Shown: positions 1 through 9,271 of the stretch, piece after piece
Position numbering within the stretch: position 1 is the first letter of the stretch
Layout of the letters: each line of letters starts with the position of its first letter
Assembly (NCBI GenBank): GCA_023252095.1
Contig: JAHEXN010000024.1
Coordinates: 1-19,482 of the forward strand
Direction of reading: 5' to 3'
Origin: Actinomycetes bacterium
GTDB taxonomy: Bacteria > Actinomycetota > Actinomycetes > Propionibacteriales > Nocardioidaceae
DNA: 19,482 bases
The notes under the pieces: generated by a model
Database searches by the model: none
The model's input: the letters and a program-made list of their open reading frames with translations, nothing else
Told to the model about the DNA's origin: nothing
Position numbers and translations under genes: made by a program

Positions 1-2
1 TC

Positions 3-2111
<2,109 letters not shown>

Positions 2112-2121
2112 CGCGCTGGCG

Positions 2122-2143
2122 CGCGGTGGCGTGAGCCACCGCG
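2122..2143. terminator. Hairpin between convergent secA and the Rv3235-like gene
   Basis: A perfect 9-bp stem (CGCGGTGGC / GCCACCGCG) with a GTGA loop lies 10 bases after the secA stop and 12 bases before the convergent stop. There is no T-tract on either side, so it is an actinobacterial-style hairpin that could serve both strands. Termination activity is inferred. Confidence 0.5.
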
Positions 2144-2155
2144 GGCCCAGCAGCC

Positions 2156-2626
2156 TCAGCCCCACTCGAGGGCCGTGCAGCGCCAGGTGGGCTGGTCGCG
2201 GTGGTCAGGCAGCAGCTCGAGCCGGACCGCCACGGCGCGGGAGCGGCGGTGGTGCACGAAGCGGCCGGCGACCTCCGCGACGCTCGGGGAGATCATCGAG
2301 ACGTGCACCGAGACGACGCGGGCGTTGCCCCGTCGGCCTGCGGCTCGGCGGGCGCCCAGAGTGACCCGCCGCTCGAGCGCCCGGTAGACGTCGGGCGCGA
2401 GCCAGCCGGCGAGCTGTCGGGCCGGGCGGTCGCCCACGAGGACCTCGACGACGGCCTGGAGGAAACGGGAGGTGCGCTCCCGCAGGGGTGCCTCGGGCTG
2501 GGGTCCGCGTTCGACCGGGACGGGCAGCACGGGTCGCAGGCCGGGGATCGGCAGCGGGATCTGCTGGTCGGCATCGGAGTCGATGCCGAATGGCACGACG
2601 ACGGCGAGCGCGGTCGCCGACCTCAC
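2156..2626 (-). CDS. Rv3235-family protein
   Basis: This encodes a 156-residue protein of unknown function resembling the actinobacterial Rv3235 family, often found near secA. The N-terminal third is Pro-rich (IPLPIPGLRPVLPVPVE). The C-terminal two-thirds has the family-like blocks RPARQLAGWLAPDVYRALERR, a beta segment VVSVHVSMISPSVAEVAG, basic HHRRSRAVAVRLE, and a terminal TWRCTALEWG. No signal peptide or membrane segment is seen, so it is probably cytoplasmic. I chose the GTG start because it overlaps the stop of the upstream LysM gene by four bases (GTGA), a sign of translational coupling. The frame stays open further upstream, but only as a shadow of the LysM gene. Co-transcription with the LysM protein suggests a shared envelope role. 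The biochemical function is unknown. Confidence 0.8.
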   Translation of the reverse strand: MRSATALAVVVPFGIDSDADQQIPLPIPGLRPVLPVPVERGPQPEAPLRERTSRFLQAVVEVLVGDRPARQLAGWLAPDVYRALERRVTLGARRAAGRRGNARVVSVHVSMISPSVAEVAGRFVHHRRSRAVAVRLELLPDHRDQPTWRCTALEWG

Positions 2627-3246
2627 GGGGCCACCTGGCCCTCGACGGGGACCGCCAGGACCTGGCCCGGGTGCAGCACGTCGGGATCGGGCCCGATGGT
2701 GGTGCGGTTCGCCGCGTGCCACGCCGCCGTCAGTCGGGCGACCTCGCGGTGCGTGGCCGTCGGACCGGCGTGCTCCTGGGCCAGGTTCCACAGGCAGTCC
2801 CCCGCCTGCACGACGACGGTGCCCGCGGCCGAGGGCGTCTGGGTCCCGGTCGGGGGAGACGCGCTGGCGGGTGGTCCGGTCGGTGCCGCGGCTGGCGCGC
2901 GGTCCGGGAGCGGTAGACCGTCGAGGTCGGCCGGCGTCGCCTGGGCGCTCGACCCGAGCAGGAGTGCGCCGGTCGAGAGGGTCGCCGCGAGCCACGCTGG
3001 AGCGAGTCGTCGCGCGAGGCCGGCTCCCGCGCCGGTGCGGAGCGCGACGGTGACGAGCGCGCTCGCGACGAGGAGCCACAGCGACAGCGCTGCCAACGCC
3101 AGGACCGCGACCCCCGCGAGGACCTCGGTGAGGTCCGGACCGGTCACGGATCGGGCGCTCCCGGCGAGGTCGGGCATGGAGAGGGCCAGCCCCAGGCCTG
3201 CGCCGATCGTCGTGATCAGGACACGCCTTTCCTTGATGTGCTGCAT
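2623..3246 (-). CDS. LysM-domain membrane protein
   Basis: This is a 207-residue protein with hydrophobic segments at about residues 9-23, 42-69 and 83-101. An Ala/Pro/Ser/Thr-rich linker (about 104-141) leads to a C-terminal LysM domain (about 143-200: VVVQAGDCLWNLAQEH, then HPGQVLAVP). LysM domains bind the GlcNAc-containing glycan of peptidoglycan. The layout therefore suggests a membrane-anchored protein presenting LysM to the wall. No catalytic domain is visible. The ATG is preceded by a G-rich ribosome site (GGGGGA) at suitable distance. The stop overlaps the GTG of the Rv3235-like gene, so the two probably form an operon. The promoter region contains a tandem 10-bp repeat (separate entry). 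The domain call is secure; topology and role are inferred. Confidence 0.85.
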   Translation of the reverse strand: MQHIKERRVLITTIGAGLGLALSMPDLAGSARSVTGPDLTEVLAGVAVLALAALSLWLLVASALVTVALRTGAGAGLARRLAPAWLAATLSTGALLLGSSAQATPADLDGLPLPDRAPAAAPTGPPASASPPTGTQTPSAAGTVVVQAGDCLWNLAQEHAGPTATHREVARLTAAWHAANRTTIGPDPDVLHPGQVLAVPVEGQVAP

Positions 3247-3254
3247 GAATCCCC

Positions 3255-3279
3255 CGTTTGATGACGTTTGATGACGTTA
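3255..3279. promoter_or_regulatory. Tandem 10-bp repeat in the LysM / hypothetical-gene divergent promoter region
   Basis: CGTTTGATGA occurs twice head to tail (3255-3264 and 3265-3274), followed by a partial third copy, CGTTA. CGTTAG recurs at 3295-3300. The repeat is AT-richer than its surroundings and sits immediately upstream of the LysM ribosome-binding region. It is a candidate operator, and direct repeats are the kind of site bound by BldC-type MerR-like HTH proteins, one of which is encoded nearby. Binding is inference. Confidence 0.45.
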
Positions 3280-3349
3280 GACAACACCAAAGACCGTTAG
3301 CACGCACCTGTCAACGACCCGGTGCACAAGTGCCGCCTAGGGTGCGCCC

Positions 3350-3865
3350 ATGAGATGGGATCGACTGCTGGCGGAGATCGAGGCGGCGGCGCTCGACGAG
3401 GCCACGCTCGAGCGCGACGCGCTGGCGGGCGAGCTCGTCGACCAGGAGTGGGCCGCGGTCCGCGCTCGCGACCTGATCTGGGGCGACGTCGCGCTGGACG
3501 TGCGGGGTGTCGGCTGGATCGAAGGTCAGGTGGTCCGGCCGGCGGAGGACTTCGTCGTCATGACGGCAGGGGTGCGAGACGTCATCGTCGCGCGAAGCGC
3601 CGTGCTGGGCTGGCGTGGGGGCACGGGCCGCGCTCCCGAGCTCCTCGGGGTCGGCGCGAGGCTGGGCTGGTCACAGCTCCTGCGCGCGATCCGCGACGAC
3701 GGGGAGGACGTGCGCGTGGTGCGGATCGACGGCAGTCAGGTGGTGGGCACGATCGGGGCCGTGGCCCAGGACGCGATCCGCGTCCGGCCGCTCGGGGGAG
3801 CCGATCCCGGGTCGACGGCGGTCTGGGTCGTGCTGACCGCGATCGCGACGCTCCAGGTGGTCTGA
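3350..3865 (+). CDS. Conserved actinobacterial hypothetical protein
   Basis: This is a 171-residue protein without signal peptide or clear membrane helix. It starts MRWDRLLAEIEAAALDEATLERDALAGEL, an acidic helical N-terminus. It continues with a beta-rich segment (about 49-85: DVRGVGWIEGQVVRPAEDFVVM) and a second one (about 120-150: VVRIDGSQVVGTIGAVAQDAI), suggestive of small barrel folds. I recall similar proteins starting with a RWD segment in other actinobacteria, but no function is known to me. The ATG lies after a moderate AGGGTG-like ribosome site. It is divergent from the LysM gene and convergent with the HTH gene, whose stop is 6 bases away. No operon partner is apparent. Confidence 0.75.
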   Translation: MRWDRLLAEIEAAALDEATLERDALAGELVDQEWAAVRARDLIWGDVALDVRGVGWIEGQVVRPAEDFVVMTAGVRDVIVARSAVLGWRGGTGRAPELLGVGARLGWSQLLRAIRDDGEDVRVVRIDGSQVVGTIGAVAQDAIRVRPLGGADPGSTAVWVVLTAIATLQVV

Positions 3866-3871
3866 GTCGCG

Positions 3872-4138
3872 TCAGTCGGAGCCGCGGGACGACTCGAGCC
3901 CCTGGTCGTCGAGCGAGGGCTCGAAGTCCGGGTCGAGCAGGTTCGACTCGACGCGGGCGTACTGCCGCTGGATGTAGTCCTCGAGCTCGACGTGCTCGAC
4001 CCGCCACTGCCCGCGACCGCCGATCTGGATGCCGCGCAGGTCGCCCGAGCGGACGAGGGCGTACACCTGCCGGACGGTGACGTTCAGGACCTCGGCGACA
4101 TCGGCGAGCGTGAGGAATCGCGGCGTCTCCGAACCCAT
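3872..4138 (-). CDS. Excisionase-type (BldC-like fold) HTH DNA-binding protein
   Basis: This is an 88-residue protein almost entirely made of one MerR-like winged helix-turn-helix: FLTLADVAEVLNVTVRQVYALV, then SGDLRGIQIGGRGQWRVEHVELEDYIQ. It is the HTH_17/excisionase family pattern, in which the second helix reads DNA and the GRGQWRV wing follows. An acidic tail (about residues 62-88) follows. The start is the ATG preceded by TGGAG at good spacing; the frame is open further upstream but without support. Small HTH proteins of this kind include phage excisionases and chromosomal regulators such as BldC. Here no integrase or prophage genes are near and the surroundings are housekeeping-like, so a chromosomal regulator is more likely. 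Its targets may be the flanking LysM or SAF promoters (inference). Confidence 0.85.
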   Translation of the reverse strand: MGSETPRFLTLADVAEVLNVTVRQVYALVRSGDLRGIQIGGRGQWRVEHVELEDYIQRQYARVESNLLDPDFEPSLDDQGLESSRGSD

Positions 4139-4295
4139 GGCTCCAGTGTGGCACGACGCCGTGTCAGCGCTCGGCCCGTGACCGGGTCGCCTGTGGACCG
4201 TCCGGGGACGGGTGGTGGACGAGTCGCGGCACCGTGCAGTAGACATCCGGGTCAGGTGCGCGATCGCGGGCCAGGTCCGTTCGGGGGGACGAGCA

Positions 4296-4940
4296 ATGGG
4301 ACGACAGGACGTCATGACGCGGCCGGCGCGACGGGTCGCCGTGCGTCGATGGCGCGATCCGCGGCTGCTCGCAGGGGTCGTGCTCGTCGTCGGAGCCACG
4401 GTGCTCGGTGCGCGCGTCGTCGTCGAGGCGGACGACACCGTGGAGTACTGGTCGGTCTCGCACGAGGTGCGGGCGGGCGAGACCGTCGATCGCGACGACC
4501 TCGTCGTGGCCCGGGTCAGGCTCGACGGTGCCAGTGCCGACGCCTACGTGCGGGCCAGCGAGGAGCTGCCCGGCGAGCTCGGCACGCTGCGCTGGACCGA
4601 CGACCTGGACCGGGGTTCCCTCGTCGCCCACGAGGCCTGGGCCACGGGCGGGGAGTCGCGCGGGCACCTCCCCGTCAGCGTCCAGACCGGCTTTCTGCCC
4701 GCCGACCTCGGAGCCGGTGACGTCGTCGACATCTGGGTGGGACCCGGACCTGGGGAGCCCACGGACGTGCCCGCCGCGCGGTTCGCGTCAGGCCTGAGGG
4801 TCCTGGACGCAGGGGAGTCGGAGACCCTGGGCGCCAGCGTGACCCGGACCGTCGTGCTCGACCTCGGCTCCGAGACGCTCCGCGGCGAGCAGGTCGCCGC
4901 GATCGCGGCCGGCCACGTGACGCTGGTTCGCGTGCCGTGA
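4296..4940 (+). CDS. SAF-domain protein, CpaB/RcpC-like
   Basis: This 214-residue protein has a basic N-terminus, one membrane helix (about residues 23-42) and then a SAF-type beta-clip region (about 52-120: VSHEVRAGETVDRDDLVVARV). A C-terminal beta domain follows (about 126-150, LPVSVQTGFLPADLGAGDVVDIWV). This resembles CpaB/RcpC, the periplasmic assembly component of Tad/Flp pili, and the short SAF proteins common in actinobacteria. The start is the ATG preceded by a GGGGGGA run with about 6 bases of spacing. An internal ATG at 4314 is less well supported, and the frame extends 28 codons upstream without a ribosome site. Its stop overlaps the GTG of the ATPase gene by four bases, so the two are coupled. 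No pilin, TadA, TadB or TadC genes are present in the window. Confidence 0.8.
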   Translation: MGRQDVMTRPARRVAVRRWRDPRLLAGVVLVVGATVLGARVVVEADDTVEYWSVSHEVRAGETVDRDDLVVARVRLDGASADAYVRASEELPGELGTLRWTDDLDRGSLVAHEAWATGGESRGHLPVSVQTGFLPADLGAGDVVDIWVGPGPGEPTDVPAARFASGLRVLDAGESETLGASVTRTVVLDLGSETLRGEQVAAIAAGHVTLVRVP

Positions 4941-6079
4941 CCGACGTCGCCATCGCGGCCGCGGGAGCTGCCTGGGAGCCGCAGGCACTCATGGCGGTCG
5001 ACCGCGCGCCCCACCTGCGGCTCGCTCGCCGCTGCGTCGACGTCAGCGAGCTGCTCGCGGTCGTGCGGACCGGTGCCGCGACGGTCGCGGTCGTCGACCC
5101 GGGGCTCCCCGGTCTCGACATCGACGTCGTGCGTGAGCTCACGGCCGCGGGGGCGACCGTCGCGGCCTGTGGCGACGACGCGGCAGCGGCCGCACTCGGC
5201 GTCCTGCGCCGTCCGGATCCCGGGGAGCTCGGTCAGGTCGACTGGGCCGAACCCGTGCCGGTCCCGGGACCGCCGCCGCCGGCAGCCGGGGCGGACGACC
5301 CCGGGACGGGCCGGACCCTTGTCGTGTGGGGTCCGGCGGGTGCACCCGGGCGCTCGACCCTGGCTCTGGCCCTGGCCTCGGCCCTCGCGGCACTCGGGAG
5401 GCCCACCGCACTCGTCGATGCCGACGTCGCCGGCGGGACTCTGGCACAGCAGCTCGGCGTACTCGACGACCTCAGCGGGGTCCTGGCCGCCTGCCGGGCC
5501 GCCGGCAACGGCCGCGTTCACGAGGTCGACGATCACCTCGTGGAGGTGGAGCCCGGCCTCGACCTGCTCACCGGGATCCCGCGGGCCGACCTGTGGCCGC
5601 ACCTGCGCGTCGGCGCGTTCGGCACGGTCCTCGACCGACTCCGCACCGATCACGCCCACGTCGTGGTCGACGTCGGGTCGGGGCTGGACCTCGACGGGGC
5701 CGTCGGGCGCTCCCGCCACGCGCTGACCAGACACCTGCTGGAGGAGGCCGACGACGTGGTGGTCGTGGGCCGCGCCGACCCCGTGGGCCTGTCGCGGCTC
5801 GTCCGCGGTCTGGCGGAGCTGCACGACGCCGTCCCGAGGCCACCGAGCGCCGTCGTCGTGAACCTGGCCGACCCGGGGCCGGGGTGGAGCGAGCACGAGA
5901 TCGGCGAGACCGTGCGCCGCCTCGCCGGGCGGATCCCCGACCTGTTCCTGCCTGCCGACCCTGCCGCGATGCACACGGCGCTGATGCACGGCAGGTCCCC
6001 GCGCGTCGCGGCTGCGGCGTCGCCGTTCGTGCGGCGTGTCGACGACCTCGTGGCGTCACTCCGGCTGGACGTCCGGTGA
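4937..6079 (+). CDS. MinD/CpaE-like P-loop ATPase
   Basis: This 380-residue protein starts at a GTG overlapping the SAF gene. Residues 1-105 form an alpha/beta domain resembling the receiver-like N-terminus of CpaE/TadZ (VAVVDPGLPGLDIDVVREL). A Pro-rich linker (about 106-123) leads to a SIMIBI-class ATPase domain. Its P-loop is WGPAGAPGRSTLA (about 131-143), with Arg139 where MinD, ParA and CpaE normally have the Lys before Ser/Thr. The switch motif DADVAGG (161-167) and Walker B-like HVVVDVGSGL (241-250) follow. TadZ/CpaE proteins localise pilus machines. As the partner of a SAF protein this is probably a polar or envelope-localisation ATPase, but with no tad genes its cargo is unknown. I recall similar GAPGR loops in related actinobacterial proteins, so the Arg may be a subfamily trait. 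Confidence 0.85.
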   Translation: MTDVAIAAAGAAWEPQALMAVDRAPHLRLARRCVDVSELLAVVRTGAATVAVVDPGLPGLDIDVVRELTAAGATVAACGDDAAAAALGVLRRPDPGELGQVDWAEPVPVPGPPPPAAGADDPGTGRTLVVWGPAGAPGRSTLALALASALAALGRPTALVDADVAGGTLAQQLGVLDDLSGVLAACRAAGNGRVHEVDDHLVEVEPGLDLLTGIPRADLWPHLRVGAFGTVLDRLRTDHAHVVVDVGSGLDLDGAVGRSRHALTRHLLEEADDVVVVGRADPVGLSRLVRGLAELHDAVPRPPSAVVVNLADPGPGWSEHEIGETVRRLAGRIPDLFLPADPAAMHTALMHGRSPRVAAAASPFVRRVDDLVASLRLDVR

Positions 6080-6110
6080 TAGCCTCGCCCCGACCGGAGT
6101 GAGGAGTGCC

Positions 6111-7517
6111 ATGCAGCGCCTGAGCCCGCTGGACGCGCTGTTCCTGCAGAGCGACAGCCCCACGGTTCCCCGCCAGATCGCGACGTTGGCGATCCTCGAG
6201 GCAGGGGACACCTCGCTCGACCACGACCGTCTCCTGCGCATCATCGACGAGCGCATCGACCTCGTCCCCCGCTACCGCCAGGTCCCGCGGCACGTCCCGG
6301 GGCGCATCGGGCCCCCGGTCTGGGTCGACGACGAGAACTTCGACATCACGCTCCACGTCCGCCGCTCGGCGCTGCCGTCGCCGGGATCGCGGGACGCCCT
6401 GCACGAGCTCGTCGGCCGACTCGTCGCCCGCAGGCTCGACCTGGACCGGCCGCTGTGGGAGCTGTACCTCGTCGAGGGCCTCGAGGACGGTGCCGTCGCG
6501 CTGCTGTTCAAGGCGCACCAGGCCCTCGTCGACGGTTCAGAGACGGTCGACCTGGCCCAGGTACTGCTCGAGGAGGTCGCCCACGCGCGCGACATCCCGC
6601 ACGAGGAGTGGACCCCGCGTCCGGACCCGGGTGCGCTCGCGCTGGCCGCCTCCTCGGTCAACCGCACCGTGACGCACCCGGGCGAGGCCCTCCACACGGT
6701 GGAGCGGGTCGCGGGGCGGTTCGTCCGTCACCTCCCGATCTTCGGTACCCCGACCACCCCGTCCCACGGTGTCCTGCACACCACGCTGTCGCGGCACCGT
6801 CGGTTCGCGACCGTCGCGGTCTCGTTCGGCGACCTCCGTCGGGTCCGCGAGTTCCATGGCGGCACCGTCAACGACGCGATCCTGGCGTCGATCGCGGGTG
6901 GGCTACGTGGGTGGATGCTGACCCGCGCGGAACCCGTCACGCCGAAGACCAGCTTCCGGGCGCTCGTGCCGATGTCGGTCGTGTCCGAGGGTCTGCCCAC
7001 CTCGCTGGGGTCACGGGTCAAGGGGCACCTGCTCTCCCTGCCGGTCGGGGAGACGAATCCCGTGGTCCGCCTGCACCAGGTGTCCTACGCGCTGAAGGAC
7101 CACCGGGAGACCGGCCTCGCGGTCGCGGCCAACGAGCTCGCCAACCTTCCCGGCTTCGCCACCTCCACGTTCCACGCGGTGGGCGCGCGGGTCGCGATGG
7201 CCGAGGCGAGGCGCGACCACCACATCACCATCACGAACGTCCCGGGCTCGTTCGATCCCGTGTACCTGGCCGGACAGAAGGTCCGGGAGGTCTACTCAGC
7301 CATCCCGCTCCGCGGCAACCGGGCGGTCTCGATCGCCGTCACGTCCTACAACGGTCAGGTGTTCTTCGGGCTGGTGGGAGACCGTGAGGCGGTCCCGGAC
7401 CTCGACGTCCTGGCCCAGTGCATCCGGGAGTCGGTCGACGAGCTCGTCGAGACGGCGACGTCGACGGCCCGGCGTGCCCCGCGCGGCCGCCAGCGTCCCC
7501 AGCGAGGCAAGGCGTGA
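6111..7517 (+). CDS. WS/DGAT-type acyltransferase (wax ester synthase/diacylglycerol acyltransferase family)
   Basis: This 468-residue protein has the family length and landmarks: N-terminal MQRLSPLDALFLQ, the PLWELYLVEGL segment (about 114-124), an acyltransferase motif at 136-142 and a C-terminal NVPGSFDPVYLAG block. Family members transfer acyl chains from acyl-CoA to alcohols or diacylglycerol, making storage lipids in actinobacteria. The motif normally reads HHxxxDG; here it is HQALVDG, so the second His is Gln137 (bases about 6519-6521, codon CAG). That may mean low or altered activity. The start is the ATG preceded by GGAGTGAGGAG; the frame extends 25 codons upstream into the ATPase gene and is not used. 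Its stop overlaps the next gene's GTG by four bases. Substrate and activity are not established by sequence. Confidence 0.9.
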   Translation: MQRLSPLDALFLQSDSPTVPRQIATLAILEAGDTSLDHDRLLRIIDERIDLVPRYRQVPRHVPGRIGPPVWVDDENFDITLHVRRSALPSPGSRDALHELVGRLVARRLDLDRPLWELYLVEGLEDGAVALLFKAHQALVDGSETVDLAQVLLEEVAHARDIPHEEWTPRPDPGALALAASSVNRTVTHPGEALHTVERVAGRFVRHLPIFGTPTTPSHGVLHTTLSRHRRFATVAVSFGDLRRVREFHGGTVNDAILASIAGGLRGWMLTRAEPVTPKTSFRALVPMSVVSEGLPTSLGSRVKGHLLSLPVGETNPVVRLHQVSYALKDHRETGLAVAANELANLPGFATSTFHAVGARVAMAEARRDHHITITNVPGSFDPVYLAGQKVREVYSAIPLRGNRAVSIAVTSYNGQVFFGLVGDREAVPDLDVLAQCIRESVDELVETATSTARRAPRGRQRPQRGKA

Positions 7518-7804
7518 GGGTCTACCTGGGCGCCGACGCCGACGACCTGCGTCGTCTGGCCGCGGGCGAGACGCTCGACCGCGAACAGCTGCTCCCCGCG
7601 TCCGACGACGAGGAGGACGAGCTCGCCGCGCTCGAGGAGGCCGCTGAATCGGCACCCGTGGCCGTGGCCGCCGAGGTCGACGTCGAGGATGCCCCCGTCG
7701 CCCTCACGCACGTGCGGGCGTTCCACGTCGCGCTGGACGACAGCGGTCACCTCCAGTGGTTCGGTGCCGACGAGCTGGACGCGGTGCTCGCCCTGCTCGA
7801 CTGA
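7514..7804 (+). CDS. DUF6912-like small protein
   Basis: This 96-residue protein starts MRVYLGADADDLRRLAAG, the opening I associate with the actinobacterial DUF6912 family. It has an acidic middle (DDEEDELAALEEAAE) and a C-terminal block VRAFHVALDDSGHLQWFGADELDAVLALLD. It has no signal peptide, membrane helix or catalytic motif. The start is a GTG overlapping the acyltransferase stop by four bases (GTGA), so it is translationally coupled to that gene. The frame is open upstream only as a shadow of the acyltransferase. The family name is from memory and moderately sure; the function is unknown. Confidence 0.75.
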   Translation: MRVYLGADADDLRRLAAGETLDREQLLPASDDEEDELAALEEAAESAPVAVAAEVDVEDAPVALTHVRAFHVALDDSGHLQWFGADELDAVLALLD

Positions 7805-7829
7805 TCCCCGCCCCGCCCGCGGCACGCAC

Positions 7830-7864
7830 GAGGGCCCTGCATCCGACGTGGATGCGGGGCCCTC
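7830..7864. terminator. Strong bidirectional hairpin terminator
   Basis: A 15-bp stem (GAGGGCCCTGCATCC with GGATGCGGGGCCCTC, one G-U wobble) encloses a 5-base GACGT loop. It lies between the plus-strand DUF6912-like gene and the convergent DUF2505 gene. No T-tract is present, as is usual in high-GC actinobacteria. Confidence 0.75.
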
Positions 7865-7879
7865 GGGGTCGGTGCCGGA

Positions 7880-8350
7880 TCAGATCTTGGTCTTGCCCAG
7901 CTTCACCTCGGCGTTGAGCGAACGCACGATCTGCTTGTGGATCTCCGGCTCGATCTTGCGGCCGAGCAGCGGGATCGAGACCTTGACGTCACCCTTGACG
8001 GTGAAGACCGTGCCGCCCTTGCCGTCGTCCTCGAGCGCGGCCGTGCCGAGCATCTCGGCGGGCTGGCCGATGATGGAGACCTTGACGTCGGCCACGCGCG
8101 AGCCGTCGCTCTTCTGGCTCCACTTCTCGGTCTGCTTGACCTTGACGGTGGGTCCGGTGAGCTTCTTGACGAAGTCGGGCAGGTCGGCCGGCATCGAGCG
8201 CACGATCGTGACGACGCCGTCGTCGACCGTGACCTCGTAGTCGGTCGCCCCCTGGTCCTCGCACGTCTCGGTGCGGAACGCCTCGGACGTGATGAGGGCG
8301 TACACCTCGTCGACGCCAGCGCTGTACGTGAATGTCTCGGAGAGCTTCAT
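7880..8350 (-). CDS. DUF2505 family protein (START/SRPBCC-like fold)
   Basis: This 156-residue protein begins MKLSETFTYSAGVDEVYALITSEAF and has the DUF2505 pattern: an N-terminal strand-helix, the block VTIVRSMPADLPDFVKKLTGP, KQTEKW, and a long amphipathic C-terminal helix (IHKQIVRSLNAEVKLGKTKI). The family is predicted to share the lipid-binding START/SRPBCC fold; no substrate is known. I prefer the ATG at 8350 over one two codons upstream (8356) because AGGA sits 5 bases before it and would abut the other. The gene follows pspA on the same strand by 52 bases with no clear terminator between, so the two may be co-transcribed. A membrane-lipid role for the pair is inference. Confidence 0.85.
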   Translation of the reverse strand: MKLSETFTYSAGVDEVYALITSEAFRTETCEDQGATDYEVTVDDGVVTIVRSMPADLPDFVKKLTGPTVKVKQTEKWSQKSDGSRVADVKVSIIGQPAEMLGTAALEDDGKGGTVFTVKGDVKVSIPLLGRKIEPEIHKQIVRSLNAEVKLGKTKI

Positions 8351-8402
8351 GCGCACATCCTGTCAGGCGATCGCGGGGTTGTCAGCGTGTGCGTGCGGCG
8401 GG

Positions 8403-9161
8403 TCAGCGGACCCCGCCCTCGCCCTCGACGGCCTGCTGGGCCCCGGTCTGCAGGGCCTTGAGCTCGGCCAGCCGTGCCTCGACCTCGAGCTGGTCGGCGT
8501 CGACCTCGAGCTCGGCGAACTGCGAGTCGAGGCTCGACGAGGCCAGCTCGGCCTTGCCGGCCACGAGTGCCTCGTCGCGCCGCACCTTCTCCTCGAAGCG
8601 CGACAGCTCGCTCGTGGGGTCGAGCACGTCGATCGACTTCACGGCGTCGGCGACCTTGGCCTGGGCCTCGGCGGTCTTGGCGCGGGCGACGAGCTGGTCG
8701 CGCTTGATCTTGAGCTCGTCGAGCTTGACGCGCATCTGGACGAGCCCGACCTTGAGCTTCTCGACCGTCTCGCCCTGCGAGGCGATCATGGGCGCCGCCT
8801 GCTTGGCCTCGTTCTCGAACGAGATCTGCTTGGTCAGGGCGAGCTTGGCGAGCTGGTCGAAGCGGTCGGCCTCGCTCGCCTGTCCGCTCGTGCGGAGGGC
8901 GTCGGCACGCTGTGACGCGGCGAGGGCCTTGCCACCCCACTCCTTGGCGGCGGCCACGTCCTCGGCGTGGTCGGACTCGGCGAGCCGCAGGTTGCCGATC
9001 GTCTGGGCGACGGCATCCTCGGCCTCGGCGATCGAGCTGGTGTAGTCGCGCACGAGCTGGTCGAGCATCTTCTGCGGGTCCTCGGCCTTGTCGAGCAGCG
9101 CGTTGATGTTCGCGCGCGTGAGCTGGCTGATGCGACCGAGGATGGACTGCTTCTGGGCCAT
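8403..9161 (-). CDS. pspA: PspA/IM30 (ESCRT-III-like) membrane-stress protein
   Basis: This 252-residue all-helical protein starts with the PspA pattern MAQKQSILGRISQLTRANINALLDKAEDPQKMLDQLVRDY. It continues with long coiled-coil helices rich in Ala, Glu, Lys and Gln. PspA/IM30 proteins assemble into rods and rings on the inner leaflet of the cytoplasmic membrane and counter proton leakage under envelope stress. The start is the ATG behind AGAGGA; a longer frame runs 18 codons upstream but without a ribosome site. A TTGACT-like -35 element lies upstream (9204-9209, minus strand), but I see no convincing -10. No pspF, clgR or other psp regulator is next to it. The next gene is the DUF2505 protein. 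Confidence 0.9.
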   Translation of the reverse strand: MAQKQSILGRISQLTRANINALLDKAEDPQKMLDQLVRDYTSSIAEAEDAVAQTIGNLRLAESDHAEDVAAAKEWGGKALAASQRADALRTSGQASEADRFDQLAKLALTKQISFENEAKQAAPMIASQGETVEKLKVGLVQMRVKLDELKIKRDQLVARAKTAEAQAKVADAVKSIDVLDPTSELSRFEEKVRRDEALVAGKAELASSSLDSQFAELEVDADQLEVEARLAELKALQTGAQQAVEGEGGVR

Positions 9162-9271
9162 GGTGGGTCCTCTTCGTCCGAGCGAGATGGGGTGTGTGCC
9201 CCGAGTCAAGCGCACCGCAGGCCCGCACTCAACCGGTGAGGTCGAGCACGGGCCTGCGACGAGCCGCTGGG

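Noticed and set aside
3872..4138. Prophage excisionase
   Set aside because: The HTH type fits, but there is no integrase, attachment repeat or phage gene near it, and its neighbours are ordinary chromosomal genes.
4544..5989. 481-codon minus-strand frame opposite the SAF and ATPase genes
   Set aside because: No domain, and it spans two motif-bearing plus-strand genes coupled by a GTGA overlap.
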